This document shows, piece by piece, positions 24,095 through 34,728 of a stretch of DNA of 64,000 bases; position 1 is the first letter of the stretch, and every line of letters starts with the position of its first letter. A program made the position numbers and the translations under genes. The DNA comes from Streptomyces sp. NBC_00536 (GTDB lineage: Bacteria > Actinomycetota > Actinomycetes > Streptomycetales > Streptomycetaceae). Location of the stretch: contig NZ_CP107819.1 in assembly GCF_036346295.1 (NCBI RefSeq), positions 248,001 through 312,000 on the forward strand, written 5' to 3'. The notes below the pieces were generated by a model. That model saw only the letters and a list, made by a program, of their open reading frames with translations, had not been told where the DNA came from and ran no database searches.

Positions 24095-26419
24095 TCAGAC
24101 GGTCGCGGTGCCGGTCTCCGCGCGGACCTCGCGGGCCGCGGCGACGAGGTTCTCCAGGGAGGCCCGGGTCTCGGGCCAGCCGCGCGTCTTCAGCCCGCAG
24201 TCGGGGTTGACCCAGAGCCGCTCGGCCGGGATGGCCTCCAGCCCCTTGCGGAGCAGGGCCGCCGCCTCCTGGGTGGAGGGGATGCGCGGCGAGTGGATGT
24301 CCCAGACGCCCGGCCCGGCTTCGCGCGGGTAGCCGTGCCCGGCGAGTTCGCGCGCCACCTGCATGTGGGAACGGGCGGCTTCCAGGCTGATGACGTCGGC
24401 GTCGAGGTCGTCGATGGCCTGGACGATGTCACCGAATTCGGCGTAGCACATGTGCGTGTGGATCTGGGTCTCCGGCCGGACGCCCGAGGTCGTGAGGCGG
24501 AAGGACTCGGTGGCCCAGGCGAGGTAGTCGGCGTGCCCGTCGGCGCGCAGCGGGAGGGTCTCGCGCAGGGCGGGCTCGTCGACCTGGATGACCGAAGTAC
24601 CGGCCGCCTCAAGGTCGTTGACCTCGTCGCGCAGGGCCAGTCCGACCTGCCGGGCGGTCACCCCGAGGGGCTGGTCGTCGCGGACGAAGGACCAGGCGAG
24701 CATGGTGACGGGGCCGGTGAGCATGCCCTTGACCGGCTTGGCGGTCTGCGACTGGGCGTACGTCGTCCAGCGCACGGTCATCGGCTCGGGGCGGGAGATG
24801 TCCCCGGCCAGGACCGGCGGGCGCACATAGCGGGTGCCGTACGACTGGACCCAGCCGTGCTGGGTGGCGAGGTAGCCCGTGAGCTGTTCGGCGAAGTACT
24901 GGACCATGTCGTTGCGTTCGGGCTCGCCGTGCACGAGGACGTCGATGCCGGTCTTCTCCTGGAAGGACAGCACCTCGCGGATCTCGTCCTTGATGCGCTC
25001 CTCGTAGCCGGCGGTGTCGATGCGTCCGGCCCGCAGGTCGGCGCGGGCCACCCGCAGTTCGTTGGTCTGCGGGAAGGAACCGATGGTCGTCGTCGGGAGC
25101 AACGGCAGGCCCAGGTGGGCACGTTGGGCCACGGCGCGGTCGGCGTACGGCTGTGCGCGGCGCCCGTCGGCGTCCGTGATCGCGGTGGTACGGGCCCGGA
25201 CGGCGGGGTCGTGGGTGATCGGGGAGTGGGCGCGGGAGGCCAGGTCGGCGCGGTTGGCGGCGAGTTCGGCGGTGATCGCGTCGGTTCCCTGGGCGAGCCC
25301 GCGGGCCAGCGTGGTGATTTCGACGGTCTTCTGGCGGGCGAAGGCGAGCCAGCGCCGGATCTGCGGATCGATGTCCCGTTCGGCGTCGGCGTCCAGCGGG
25401 ACGTGGAGCAGCGAGCTTGAGGCGGAGACGTCGACCCGGTCGGCGAGCCCGAGGAGGGTGCCGAGGGTGGTCAGCGACTTCTGGAGGTCGTTGATCCAGA
25501 TGTTGCGGCCGTTGACGACACCCGCGATCAGGCGCTTGCCGGGCAGGCCGCCGACGGCGGCGAGGTCGGCGAGGTTGGCGGCCGCGGCGTCGGTGAAGTC
25601 GAGGGCGAGACCCTCCACCGGAGCCTTCGCCAGGACCGGAAGGGCGTCACCGAGCCGGTCGAAGTACGAGGCGACCAGCAGCTTCGGGCGGTCGGTGAGG
25701 CCGCCGAGGTCGCGGTAGGTGCGGGCGGCGGCGTTCAGTTCGGCCGGGGTGCGGTCCTGGACCAGGGCCGGTTCGTCCAGCTGGACCCACTCGGCGCCCG
25801 CCGCGCGCAGCTCGGCGAGCACCTGTGCGTAGACGGGGAGCAGCCGGTCCAGCAGGGTCAGCGGCTCGAAGTCGGCGGCCACGCCGGGGGCGGGCTTGGC
25901 CAGGAGCAGGTAGGTGACCGGTCCGACCAGTACGGGCCGGGCGGTGTGCCCCTCGGAGAGGGCTTCGGTGAGTTCGGCGACCTGCTTGGCGGCGTCGGCG
26001 GTGAAGACGGTATCGGGGCCCAACTCGGGGACGAGGTAGTGGTAGTTGGTGTCGAACCACTTGGTCATCTCCAGCGGGGCCACGTCCTGGGTGCCGCGCG
26101 CCATCGCGAAGTACCCGTCGAGTGCGTCCGCTTCGACGGCGGCGCGGTGGCGGGCGGGGATCGCGCCGACCATGACCGTGGTGTCCAGGACGTGGTCGTA
26201 GTACGAGAAGTCGCCGGTGGGCACCTCGGTGATGCCGGCCCCGGCCAGCTGGGCCCGGTTGGCCCGGCGCAGGTCGCGGGCGGTCTCCCGGAGGGTGTCC
26301 GCGGTGACGCGGCCCTTCCAGTAGCCCTCGATGGCCTTCTTCAGTTCACGGCGCTGGCCCTGGCGGGGGTAGCCGTACACGGTGGCCCGTACTGCCGCGG
26401 CTGCGGACTCGGTGGTCAC
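24095..26419 (-). CDS. metE: Cobalamin-independent methionine synthase
   Basis: 5-methyltetrahydropteroyltriglutamate-homocysteine methyltransferase, 774 residues (family about 760). Visible hallmarks are the N-terminal [20 protein letters not shown] and the C-terminal zinc/homocysteine site residues in [21 protein letters not shown] and [11 protein letters not shown]. It makes methionine without B12. The GTG start at 26419 follows AAGGAG. An upstream cobalamin riboswitch on the same strand should shut it off when B12 is plentiful and a B12-dependent MetH can act; that regulation is well established for metE in actinomycetes. Confidence 0.96.
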   Translation of the reverse strand: MTTESAAAAVRATVYGYPRQGQRRELKKAIEGYWKGRVTADTLRETARDLRRANRAQLAGAGITEVPTGDFSYYDHVLDTTVMVGAIPARHRAAVEADALDGYFAMARGTQDVAPLEMTKWFDTNYHYLVPELGPDTVFTADAAKQVAELTEALSEGHTARPVLVGPVTYLLLAKPAPGVAADFEPLTLLDRLLPVYAQVLAELRAAGAEWVQLDEPALVQDRTPAELNAAARTYRDLGGLTDRPKLLVASYFDRLGDALPVLAKAPVEGLALDFTDAAAANLADLAAVGGLPGKRLIAGVVNGRNIWINDLQKSLTTLGTLLGLADRVDVSASSSLLHVPLDADAERDIDPQIRRWLAFARQKTVEITTLARGLAQGTDAITAELAANRADLASRAHSPITHDPAVRARTTAITDADGRRAQPYADRAVAQRAHLGLPLLPTTTIGSFPQTNELRVARADLRAGRIDTAGYEERIKDEIREVLSFQEKTGIDVLVHGEPERNDMVQYFAEQLTGYLATQHGWVQSYGTRYVRPPVLAGDISRPEPMTVRWTTYAQSQTAKPVKGMLTGPVTMLAWSFVRDDQPLGVTARQVGLALRDEVNDLEAAGTSVIQVDEPALRETLPLRADGHADYLAWATESFRLTTSGVRPETQIHTHMCYAEFGDIVQAIDDLDADVISLEAARSHMQVARELAGHGYPREAGPGVWDIHSPRIPSTQEAAALLRKGLEAIPAERLWVNPDCGLKTRGWPETRASLENLVAAAREVRAETGTATV

Positions 26420-26609
26420 GGAACTCTCCTTCGCGAGTGTGTCTCCATGGACCCGGTGACGGGCCGAGGGTGCGAAGGGTGCCGGAACGGGCGGCCCGCC
26501 GTGGTCCCGTACGGCTGGTGGTACGCCTGGTACGGGACGGGAGGATCCGCCCTGAGCACGCCGACCCGCCCACGAGGTCACCGGGAAACCGGGCGCGGTC
26601 GATCGCGCT

Positions 26610-26870
26610 CGGGCAACGGGCAGGTCTTCGGACTCGCGGGCGCGCAGGCCACTGGGGCCGGCATCTACTGGCCGTCGCTTCCCAGGACCGGTTCGGGTCC
26701 CAGTGCGTATGACGGCGGTCGTTCCCGCTCACCGCTGCGGGGCAGTCCCGGATTCTCACCGGGTTCCCTCTTACGACGCATCCCGCCTGGCGGACGGGGC
26801 GAACCAGCTGCGAGGCCAACGGTAAGGCGTCGACCGGTGGATGAACACCGGTTTCCACATACCGGACGGT
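26610..26870 (-). ncRNA. Cobalamin riboswitch upstream of metE
   Basis: On the minus strand the leader has the conserved core GGTGAGAATCCGGGACTG, CCCGCAGCGGTGAGC and, near 26619-26637, the B12 box GAGTCCGAAGACCTGCCC, in the right order and spacing. The downstream segment before metE (26420-26610) contains CCCGTAC/GTACGGG pairing that could form the expression platform. Boundaries are approximate. Confidence 0.92.
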
Positions 26871-26882
26871 GAAATGAGACAC

Positions 26883-26932
26883 GCCGGGGGTGCGGTGACA
26901 TCAACGGTGACACCGCTCACCGCACCCCCGGC
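26883..26932. terminator. Perfect 16-bp inverted repeat after aceB
   Basis: GCCGGGGGTGCGGTGA (26883-26898) is exactly complementary to TCACCGCACCCCCGGC (26917-26932). It should terminate aceB transcription just before the metE riboswitch. TTGATG within the loop (minus strand) could serve as a -35 for metE, so terminator and promoter may overlap. Confidence 0.75.
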
Positions 26933-27004
26933 CTTCTCCTGTGTCTCCGGTCCTCCCTCGGCCCGGAGACCTGCCGGGCCCCCTCAGGCCCGGCCCGGGC
27001 CCCC

Positions 27005-28585
27005 TCAGGCCCGGCGGACGAGGTGGCGGGCGTAGGCCTCGGGCGTGAAGAAGGCGGGGAGGCGCACCGACAGCGCCGTGTCCACGAAGACCTCGCGCGC
27101 TTCGAGGGCGAGCGAGCGCGGGTCCTCGGCCTCCAGGGCCGCGCATTCGGCGTCGAGGAGGTCGATGACCGTGCTCCGGTCCACCCGCTCGTGGCGCAGC
27201 CACTGCCAGATCTGGACGCGGGCGATCTCGGCGGTCGCGGCGTCCTCCATCAGCCCGTTCAGGGCGACGGCGCCGCTGCCGCGCAGCCAGGCGTCGAAGT
27301 AGCGCAGGGCCACGGCCACGTTGGAGCGGATGCCCTCGGAGGTCGGCGGGGCGGCGATCCGGCGTACGGACAGCAGGTCGGCGGCGGTGACCTCGACGTC
27401 CTCGTGGGTGCGCTCCAGCTGGTGCGGCCGCTCCCCCAGGACGTTGTCGAAGACCGCGCGGCAGACGGGGACGAGTCCGGGGTGAGCGACCCAGGAGCCG
27501 TCGAAGCCGTCCTCGGCTTCGCGTTCCTTGTCGAGCCGGACCTTCGCGAACGCGGCGGTGTTCGCGTCCGGATCCTTGCTCGGGACGTGGGCGGCCATGC
27601 CACCGATGGCGTGGGCGCCGCGCCGGTGGCAGGTCCGGACGAGGAGTTCGGTGTAGGCCCGCATGAAGGGGGCCGTCATGGTGACCGCGGCCCGGTCGGG
27701 CAGCTGGAAGTCGGTGCGGTGGCCGAAGGTCTTGATCAGGCTGAAGAGGTAGTCCCAGCGGCCCGCGTTCAACCCCGCGCTGTGCTCGCGCAGTTCGTAG
27801 AGGATCTCCTCCATCTCGAAGGCGGCGGTGATCGTCTCGATCAGGACGGTCGCGCGGACCGTGCCGCGCGGGATGCCGAGGAGGTCCTGGGCCAGGACGA
27901 ACACGTCGTTCCACAGCCGTGCGTCATTGCGGTTCTCCAGCTTGGGGAGGTAGAAGTACGGGCCGTGCCCGGCGTCGATCTGGCGCTGGGCGCAGTGGAA
28001 GAAGTACAGGCCGAAGTCGACCAGCGAGGCGGGCACGGGGCGGCCGTCGATCTCCAGGTGCTCTTCCAGCAGGTGCCAGCCCCGGGGGCGCACCATGATC
28101 GTGGCGAGGTCCTGGCCGAGCCGGTACTCCTTGCCCTCGGGCGTGGTGAAGCCGATGCGGCGCTCGATGGCGTCCAGCAGGCTGAGCTGGCCGCCGACGA
28201 TGTTCTCCCACGTGGGGGCCGTCGCGTCCTCGAAGTCCGCCATCCACACCTGGGCGCCGGAGTTGAGGGCGTTGACCGCCATCCGCCGTTCCGGCGGGCC
28301 GGTGATCTCGACCCTGCGGTCGGTGAGCCCGGGGGCGGGCGGGGCGACCCGCCATGCGGCGTCGGCGCGCACGCGGGCGGTGGCCCGGGAGAAGTCCAGC
28401 GGCGAACCGGAAGCCAGGTGGGCGCTCCGGCGGCGGCGCTCCTTGAGTACCTCCAGGCGGCGCTCCGCGAACGCGGCGTCGAGCCGGCCGATGAACTCCA
28501 GGGCCTGGGGGGTCAGGATCTCGTCGTGGCGCTCACCGGGTGCGCCGAGAACCCGGACGCTGCTGGTCAGGGGCGTGAGTGACAT
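27005..28585 (-). CDS. aceB: Malate synthase (AceB/A-type)
   Basis: Condenses glyoxylate and acetyl-CoA to malate, second step of the glyoxylate shunt. The 526-residue length fits malate synthase A. Motifs: VWMADFEDATAPTWEN, the catalytic-site stretch VLIETITAAFEMEEILYELREHS split over residues about 246-270, AGRWDYLFSLIK, and AAHVPSKDP. The ATG at 28585 follows AGGAGCAG. It lies 32 bases downstream of aceA on the same strand, so the two form an operon controlled from the aceA/ScfR-type regulator gap. Confidence 0.95.
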   Translation of the reverse strand: MSLTPLTSSVRVLGAPGERHDEILTPQALEFIGRLDAAFAERRLEVLKERRRRSAHLASGSPLDFSRATARVRADAAWRVAPPAPGLTDRRVEITGPPERRMAVNALNSGAQVWMADFEDATAPTWENIVGGQLSLLDAIERRIGFTTPEGKEYRLGQDLATIMVRPRGWHLLEEHLEIDGRPVPASLVDFGLYFFHCAQRQIDAGHGPYFYLPKLENRNDARLWNDVFVLAQDLLGIPRGTVRATVLIETITAAFEMEEILYELREHSAGLNAGRWDYLFSLIKTFGHRTDFQLPDRAAVTMTAPFMRAYTELLVRTCHRRGAHAIGGMAAHVPSKDPDANTAAFAKVRLDKEREAEDGFDGSWVAHPGLVPVCRAVFDNVLGERPHQLERTHEDVEVTAADLLSVRRIAAPPTSEGIRSNVAVALRYFDAWLRGSGAVALNGLMEDAATAEIARVQIWQWLRHERVDRSTVIDLLDAECAALEAEDPRSLALEAREVFVDTALSVRLPAFFTPEAYARHLVRRA

Positions 28586-28617
28586 GCGGTTCTGCTCCTC
28601 GGCGTGGGGGCGGCGGA

Positions 28618-29982
28618 CTAGTGGAACTGCTCTTCTTCGGTGGAGCCCGCGAGCGCGGTGGTCGAGGAGGTGGGGTTGACGGCGGTGGAGACCAGGTCGA
28701 AGTAGCCCGTGCCGACCTCGCGTTGGTGCTTGACCGCGGTGAACCCCTGGGCCTGGGCGGCGAATTCCCGCTCCTGGAGGTCGACGTACGCGGTCATGCC
28801 CTGGTCGGCGTAGCCGCGGGCGAGGTCGAACATGCCGTGGTTGAGGGAGTGGAAACCGGCCAGGGTGATGAACTGGAAGCGGTAGCCCATCGCGCCCAGC
28901 TCCCGCTGGAACTTGGCTATCTGGTCGTCGTCCAGCGCGGCCTTCCAGTTGAAGGACGGCGAGCAGTTGTAGGCGAGCATCTGGTCCGGGTACCGCGCGT
29001 GGATCGCCTCGGCGAACTCGCGGGCCTGGGCCAGGTCCGGGGTGCCGGTCTCGACCCAGATGAGGTCGGCGTACGGGGCGTAGGCGAGGCCGCGGGCGAT
29101 GACCGGAGCCATGCCGCCCCGGACGTGGTAGAAGCCCTCCGCGGTGCGCTCGCCCGTGCAGAACTCGGCGTCGCGCTCGTCGACGTCGCTGGTCAGCAGG
29201 GTGGCGGCGAGGGCGTCGGTGCGGGCGATGATCAGGGTCGGGATGTCCGCGATGTCGGCGGCGAGGCGGGCCGCGTTCAGGGTGCGGATGTGCTGTGCGG
29301 TGGGGACGAGCACCTTGCCGCCGAGGTGGCCGCACTTCTTCTCGGAGGCCAACTGGTCCTCGTAGTGGATGCCGGCCGCACCCGCCGCGATCATCGCCTT
29401 GGTCAGCTCGAAGGCGTTGAGCGGGCCGCCGAAGCCGGCCTCGGCGTCCGCCACGATCGGGGCCAGCCAGTCCGTCGTGTCGCTGCCGCCCTCGGCGGTG
29501 GCGATCTGGTCGGCGCGCAGCAGTGCGTTGTTGATCCGGCGGACCACCTGGGGAACGGAGTTGACCGGGTAGAGGCTCTGGTCCGGGTAGGTGTGGCCGG
29601 CCTGGTTGGCGTCGGCCGCGACCTGCCAGCCGGAGAGGTAGATCGCCTGGAGTCCGGCCCGGACCTGCTGGACGGCCTGGCCGCCGGTCAGTGCGCCGAG
29701 GGCGTGGATGTAGTCCCGCTCGTGCAGCTGGCGCCACAGCCGTTCGGCGCCGCGCCGGGCCAGGGTGTGCTCCTCCCGGACGCTGCCGGAGAGCCGGACC
29801 ACGTCCCCGGCCGTGTAGGTGCGCTCGATGCCCACCCAGCGCGGGTCGTCCGCCCACCTCCGGGCCAGCTGCTCGGCCGCCGCCATCGCGTTCGCCGTCG
29901 TAGTCGCCGTCGCGTTCGCCGTCGTAGTCGCCGTCGTGTTCGCCGTCGTGTTCGCCTCTGCCATGACCGTCACCGTTTCCAT
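28618..29982 (-). CDS. aceA: Isocitrate lyase
   Basis: Cleaves isocitrate to glyoxylate and succinate. The 454-residue protein has the catalytic motif [14 protein letters not shown], with Cys as the proton donor, plus [19 protein letters not shown] and YNCSPSFNW. The first 35 or so residues are a Thr-Ala-Asn repeat tail encoded by a 24-bp tandem repeat; the family proper starts near [20 protein letters not shown] 29982 is chosen; ATG 29964 is a possible alternative. Control probably comes from the divergent ScfR/RamB-type regulator. Confidence 0.94.
   Translation of the reverse strand: METVTVMAEANTTANTTATTTANATATTTANAMAAAEQLARRWADDPRWVGIERTYTAGDVVRLSGSVREEHTLARRGAERLWRQLHERDYIHALGALTGGQAVQQVRAGLQAIYLSGWQVAADANQAGHTYPDQSLYPVNSVPQVVRRINNALLRADQIATAEGGSDTTDWLAPIVADAEAGFGGPLNAFELTKAMIAAGAAGIHYEDQLASEKKCGHLGGKVLVPTAQHIRTLNAARLAADIADIPTLIIARTDALAATLLTSDVDERDAEFCTGERTAEGFYHVRGGMAPVIARGLAYAPYADLIWVETGTPDLAQAREFAEAIHARYPDQMLAYNCSPSFNWKAALDDDQIAKFQRELGAMGYRFQFITLAGFHSLNHGMFDLARGYADQGMTAYVDLQEREFAAQAQGFTAVKHQREVGTGYFDLVSTAVNPTSSTTALAGSTEEEQFH
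29888..29956. repeat. 24-bp and 12-bp tandem repeats at the aceA 5' end
   Basis: Two perfect copies of a 24-bp unit (29888-29911, 29912-29935) starting GCGTTCGCCGTCGTAG are followed by GTGTTCGCCGTC-type 12-bp units. They encode the Thr/Ala/Asn-rich N-terminal tail of isocitrate lyase. Confidence 0.9.
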
Positions 29983-29998
29983 CCGTTGCCGCTTGTCC

Positions 29999-30164
29999 TG
30001 CCAAGGCCGTGGACGGGAGTACACGACCTTGGCACCCTGTGCCTTTGCTGGTGAGGCGAGCCGTCAAACCCGCCTGCAGAAAGGACTCTGGCATTGGCAC
30101 TCGGTGCCATCAAGGAGGTACATCTGCCAAGGTGTGCGAATCTTCCCCGCCGTATTTGCCAAGC
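29999..30164. promoter_or_regulatory. aceA / regulator divergent promoter with TGCCAAGG sites
   Basis: TGCCAAGG at 29999-30006 and its inverse CCTTGGCA at 30027-30034 form a perfect inverted repeat; further copies are TGCCAAGG (30125-30132) and TGCCAAGC (30157-30164), the last two 32 bp apart. The last copy also contains the palindrome CAAGCTTG. These are strong candidates for operators of the adjacent ScfR/RamB-type regulator. Confidence 0.6.
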
Positions 30165-30235
30165 TTGCGAAGGTCCGTGGGCGCGTGCTGTCGGCCTATG
30201 CTGACGGTCTGTCCGATGGCGGGTGGAGGAGTCCG

Positions 30236-31651
30236 GTGAGCAAGACGTACGCGGGCGCGCGGCTGCGCAGGCTGCGCGAGGAGCGCCGCATGACCCAGGC
30301 CGACCTGGCCAGGATGCTCGGCATCTCGCCCAGTTACCTCAACCAGATGGAGCACGACTCCCGCCCGCTCACCGTCCCGGTGCTGCTGCGGCTCACCGAG
30401 GCCTTCGGGGTCGACCCCGGGTTCTTCTCGGAGCGCGACACCAGCCGGCTGGTCGCCGACCTGCGCGAGGCCCTCGCCCAGCAGGTGGCCGAGGCCCGCG
30501 TGTCCCCTTCCGACCTGGCGGAGCTGGCCACCCGGATGCCGGCGGTGGCCTCGGTGCTGTTGGACCTCGGGCGGCGCGGCCAGTTGCTGGCCGAGCGGCT
30601 GTCCGACGCCGCCGACGGCCGGGACGGGGCGGCCGAGGCGCCGCGCTCGCCCCACGAAGAGATCCGCGAGTTCTTCTACCGCCGCCAGAACTACCTCCAC
30701 GACGCCGATCTCGCGGCCGAGGACCTGGCCCGCGAGATCGGCATCCGCCCCGGGGACGTCATCCGCGCGCTCACCCGCCGGCTCGCGGACCGGCACGGCG
30801 TCCGCCTCTCGGCGGACTGCGACCGGCTGCACCACTACGACGCCGACGCCCGCGTCCTGCACCTGTCGAACCGGCTGCGCCCGGGGCAGCAGGCCTTCCG
30901 GATGGCCACCCAGCTCGCCCTGGCCGAGTACGGGGACGAACTCGACCGCCTCGCCACCGAGGACTTCCCGCCCGGCTCCCCCGCGCACGCCCTCGCCCGC
31001 ATCGGCATCGCCAACTACTTCGCGGCCGCGCTGATCCTCCCGTACACGGCGTTCCACACCGCGGCGGAGGAATTCCGGTACGACATCGAGCGGCTCACCG
31101 ACCACTTCGGTCTCGGCTACGAGACGGTGTGCCACCGCCTCAGCACCCTGCAACGCCCCAGGCTGCGCGGGGTGCCCTTCTCCTTCGTCCGGGTCGACCG
31201 GGCGGGGAACATGTCGAAGCGGCAGTCCGCCACCGGGTTCCACTTCTCCCGCGCCGGAGGCACCTGCCCGCTCTGGAACGTCTACGAGGCCTTCGCCGCC
31301 CCCGGCCGCATCCACGTCCAGGTCGCCGCCATGCCCGACGGGCAGCGCCACCTGTGGACCGCCCGCGCCGTCACCCGCCACCGCGGCGGCTGGGGCGAAC
31401 CCGGCAAGACCTTCGCCATCGGTCTCGGCTGCGAGATCCGCCACGCCTCCCGGCTCGTGTACGCCGACGGCCTCGACCTCGACAACACGGCGGCCGCCAC
31501 CCCCATCGGCATGGGCTGCCGCCTGTGCGAGCGCCTCGACTGCCCCCAGCGGGCCGCGCCCCCGCTCGGCCGGACCCTGGCCGTGGACGAGAACAGCAGC
31601 ACCTTCATCCCGTACCCCGTCCGGGACGCACGCCCCGTCGGCCGCGACTGA
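30236..31651 (+). CDS. ScfR/RamB-type XRE regulator of acyl-CoA / glyoxylate metabolism
   Basis: A 471-residue regulator with an N-terminal Cro/C1 helix-turn-helix (residues about 5-60: LRRLREERRMTQADLARMLG, SPSYLNQMEHDSRPLT), an IrrE/ImmA-type middle region (AEYGDELDRLATEDF, ARIGIANYFAAALILPY) and a C-terminal Cys-bearing domain (GGTCPLWNVYEAF, GCRLCERLDCPQRAAPP). RamB and ScfR regulate acetate and glyoxylate-cycle genes in actinobacteria. The GTG at 30236 follows GGAGGA. It is divergent from aceA, its likely target. Confidence 0.88.
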   Translation: MSKTYAGARLRRLREERRMTQADLARMLGISPSYLNQMEHDSRPLTVPVLLRLTEAFGVDPGFFSERDTSRLVADLREALAQQVAEARVSPSDLAELATRMPAVASVLLDLGRRGQLLAERLSDAADGRDGAAEAPRSPHEEIREFFYRRQNYLHDADLAAEDLAREIGIRPGDVIRALTRRLADRHGVRLSADCDRLHHYDADARVLHLSNRLRPGQQAFRMATQLALAEYGDELDRLATEDFPPGSPAHALARIGIANYFAAALILPYTAFHTAAEEFRYDIERLTDHFGLGYETVCHRLSTLQRPRLRGVPFSFVRVDRAGNMSKRQSATGFHFSRAGGTCPLWNVYEAFAAPGRIHVQVAAMPDGQRHLWTARAVTRHRGGWGEPGKTFAIGLGCEIRHASRLVYADGLDLDNTAAATPIGMGCRLCERLDCPQRAAPPLGRTLAVDENSSTFIPYPVRDARPVGRD

Positions 31652-31682
31652 CCGGCGACGGCGGGCGCGCGGGCGGCGGGTC

Positions 31683-31710
31683 TGGACTTACTAGGACGTC
31701 CAACTATATG
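31683..31710 (+). promoter_or_regulatory. Promoter of the riboswitch/valine operon
   Basis: TGGACT (31683-31688) and TATATG (31705-31710) are spaced by 16 bases. The spacer contains the perfect palindrome GGACGTCC (31694-31701), a possible operator. The riboswitch begins a few bases downstream. Confidence 0.5.
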
Positions 31711-31715
31711 TTCGT

Positions 31716-31885
31716 GCCACAAGGTCCGCGGTGCAGGGAAGCCGGTGAGAAACCGGCACGGTCCCGCCACTGTGACCGGGGAGTGTGCTGCCATCCACAC
31801 GTCACTGACGAGGTCCGTCGGGAAGACGGGCGGCACGCGGGGATCCGGGAGTCAGGATACCGGCCGCGGAACGTTCCGTGTTGTC
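31716..31885 (+). ncRNA. Cobalamin riboswitch upstream of the valine-catabolism operon
   Basis: Conserved elements occur in order: GGGAAGCCGGTGAGAAACC, then CCCGCCACTGTGACCGG, and the B12 box GAGTCAGGATACCGGCC near 31850-31867. A strong hairpin at 31947-31972 follows as a possible termination platform. The next substantial gene is mmsA at 32071. Boundaries approximate. Confidence 0.93.
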
Positions 31886-31907
31886 CACGAGGATGGAGCA
31901 GACACGC

Positions 31908-31976
31908 ATGGCACCGGTTTGTACCCACGACCCTGGTGATCCGGCGGAGCGCGCGCACACTTCCGCGCGCTCGTAG
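31908..31976 (+). CDS. Possible short leader peptide after the riboswitch
   Basis: An open frame of 22 codons (MAPVCTHDPGDPAERAHTSA...) starts at ATG 31908 with GGAG eight bases upstream; an in-frame ATG at 31893 would add five residues. Its 3' half is the terminator-like hairpin. It may be a translated leader coupling translation to termination, or be non-coding. No family is recognised. Confidence 0.25.
   Translation: MAPVCTHDPGDPAERAHTSARS
31947..31972 (+). terminator. Riboswitch-linked hairpin
   Basis: GAGCGCGCG (31947-31955) pairs with CGCGCGCTC (31964-31972) around an eight-base loop, about 60-80 bases after the B12 box and before mmsA. It lacks a U-tract. It is the best candidate for the expression platform. 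Confidence 0.55.
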
Positions 31977-32070
31977 TTCCCACGGCCTTCCGCGGCGGCG
32001 CACCCCACCGGGTGCGGACCGCCGGTCCGTCGTGCCATCCCCGGATCCAACCTGACGAGAGCAGGCACCC

Positions 32071-33566
<1,496 letters not shown>

Positions 33567-33570
<4 letters not shown>

Positions 33571-34715
33571 GCGCGGTGACCACCCTGACCGAGGACCAGC
33601 TCGCCCTCGCCGAGGTCACCCTCGACTTCGCCCAGGAGCAGCTCGCCCCCCACGCCGTCGCCTGGGACCAGTCCAAGCACTTCCCCGTCGACGTCCTGCG
33701 CCGGGCCGCCGGACTGGGGCTCGGCGGTGTGTACGTGCGCGAGGAGCACGGCGGTTCCGGCCTCAGCCGCAGCGACGGGGTCCTCGTCTTCGAGACCCTC
33801 GCCACCGGCTGCCCCTCCATCGCCGGATACCTCTCCATCCACAACATGGTCGCCTGGATGATCGACCGTTACGGGGACGGCGCGCAGCGCGGGCGATGGC
33901 TGCCCGGCCTGTGCGCGGCCACCACCCTGGGCAGTTACTGCCTCACCGAACCGGGGGCCGGCTCGGACGCCGCCGCCCTGCGCACCCGCGCGGTGCGCGA
34001 CGGCGACCACTACGTCCTGACCGGGGTCAAACAGTTCATCTCCGGAGCGGGCGCCGCGGCCGTCTACGTGGTGATGGCCCGCACCGGAGGGAGCGGGCCC
34101 GGCGGGATCTCGGCCTTCGTCGTCGAACGGGACGACCCCGGCGTCTCCTTCGGCCCCAACGAGCGGAAGATGGGCTGGAACGCCCAGCCCACCCGGCAGG
34201 TCGTCCTCGACGGCGTACGGATCCCCGCCGACCGGCGTCTCGGCGCCGAGGGCGACGGTTTCCGCATCGCCATGACCGGCCTCAACGGCGGCCGCCTCGG
34301 CATCGCCGCCTGTTCGCTGGGCGGCGCGCAGAGCGCCCTGGACCGCAGCCTGTCCCACCTCGCCGACCGCGAGGCCTTCGGCGGCAAGCTCCTGGACGCG
34401 CAGGCACTGCAGTTCCGGCTCGCGGACATGGCCACCGAACTGGCCGCCGCCCGCGCCCTGGTCCGCCAGGCGGCCGAGGCGCTCGACGCGGGCGATCCGC
34501 TGGCCCCGCGGCTGTGCGCGATGGCCAAGCGGTTCGCCACCGACACCGGCTACACGGTCGCCGACCGGGCCCTCCAGCTCCACGGGGGCTACGGCTATCT
34601 CAGCGAGTACGGCATCGAGAAGATCGTCCGCGACCTGCGGGTCCACCAGATCCTGGAAGGCACCAACGAGGTCATGCGCGTCATCGTCGCGCGCGGACTG
34701 ACGGAGAACTTGTGA
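33567..34715 (+). CDS. Acyl-CoA dehydrogenase (probable isobutyryl-CoA dehydrogenase)
   Basis: FAD-dependent dehydrogenase of 382 residues, normal for the family: SYCLTEPGAGSDAAALRT, QPTRQVVLDGVRIPADRRLG, and the C-terminal LHGGYGYLSEYGIEKIVRDLRV with QILEGTNEVMRVI. The catalytic Glu should be the one in LEGTNEVM. In this operon its natural substrate is isobutyryl-CoA, giving methacrylyl-CoA, though 2-methylbutyryl-CoA is also possible. Start overlaps the mmsA stop. Confidence 0.9.
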
Positions 34716-34728
34716 CGGAGAACCTGTG
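34701..34728 (+). repeat. 14-bp tandem duplication at a gene junction
   Basis: ACGGAGAACTTGTG (34701-34714) is followed directly by ACGGAGAACCTGTG (34715-34728). The first copy ends the dehydrogenase gene; the second supplies the GGAG site for the next ATG. Confidence 0.9.

Noticed and set aside
31893..31976. CbtB-type cobalt transporter subunit after the riboswitch
   Set aside because: The predicted peptide has no membrane helix and no His-rich motif, so it does not resemble CbtB.
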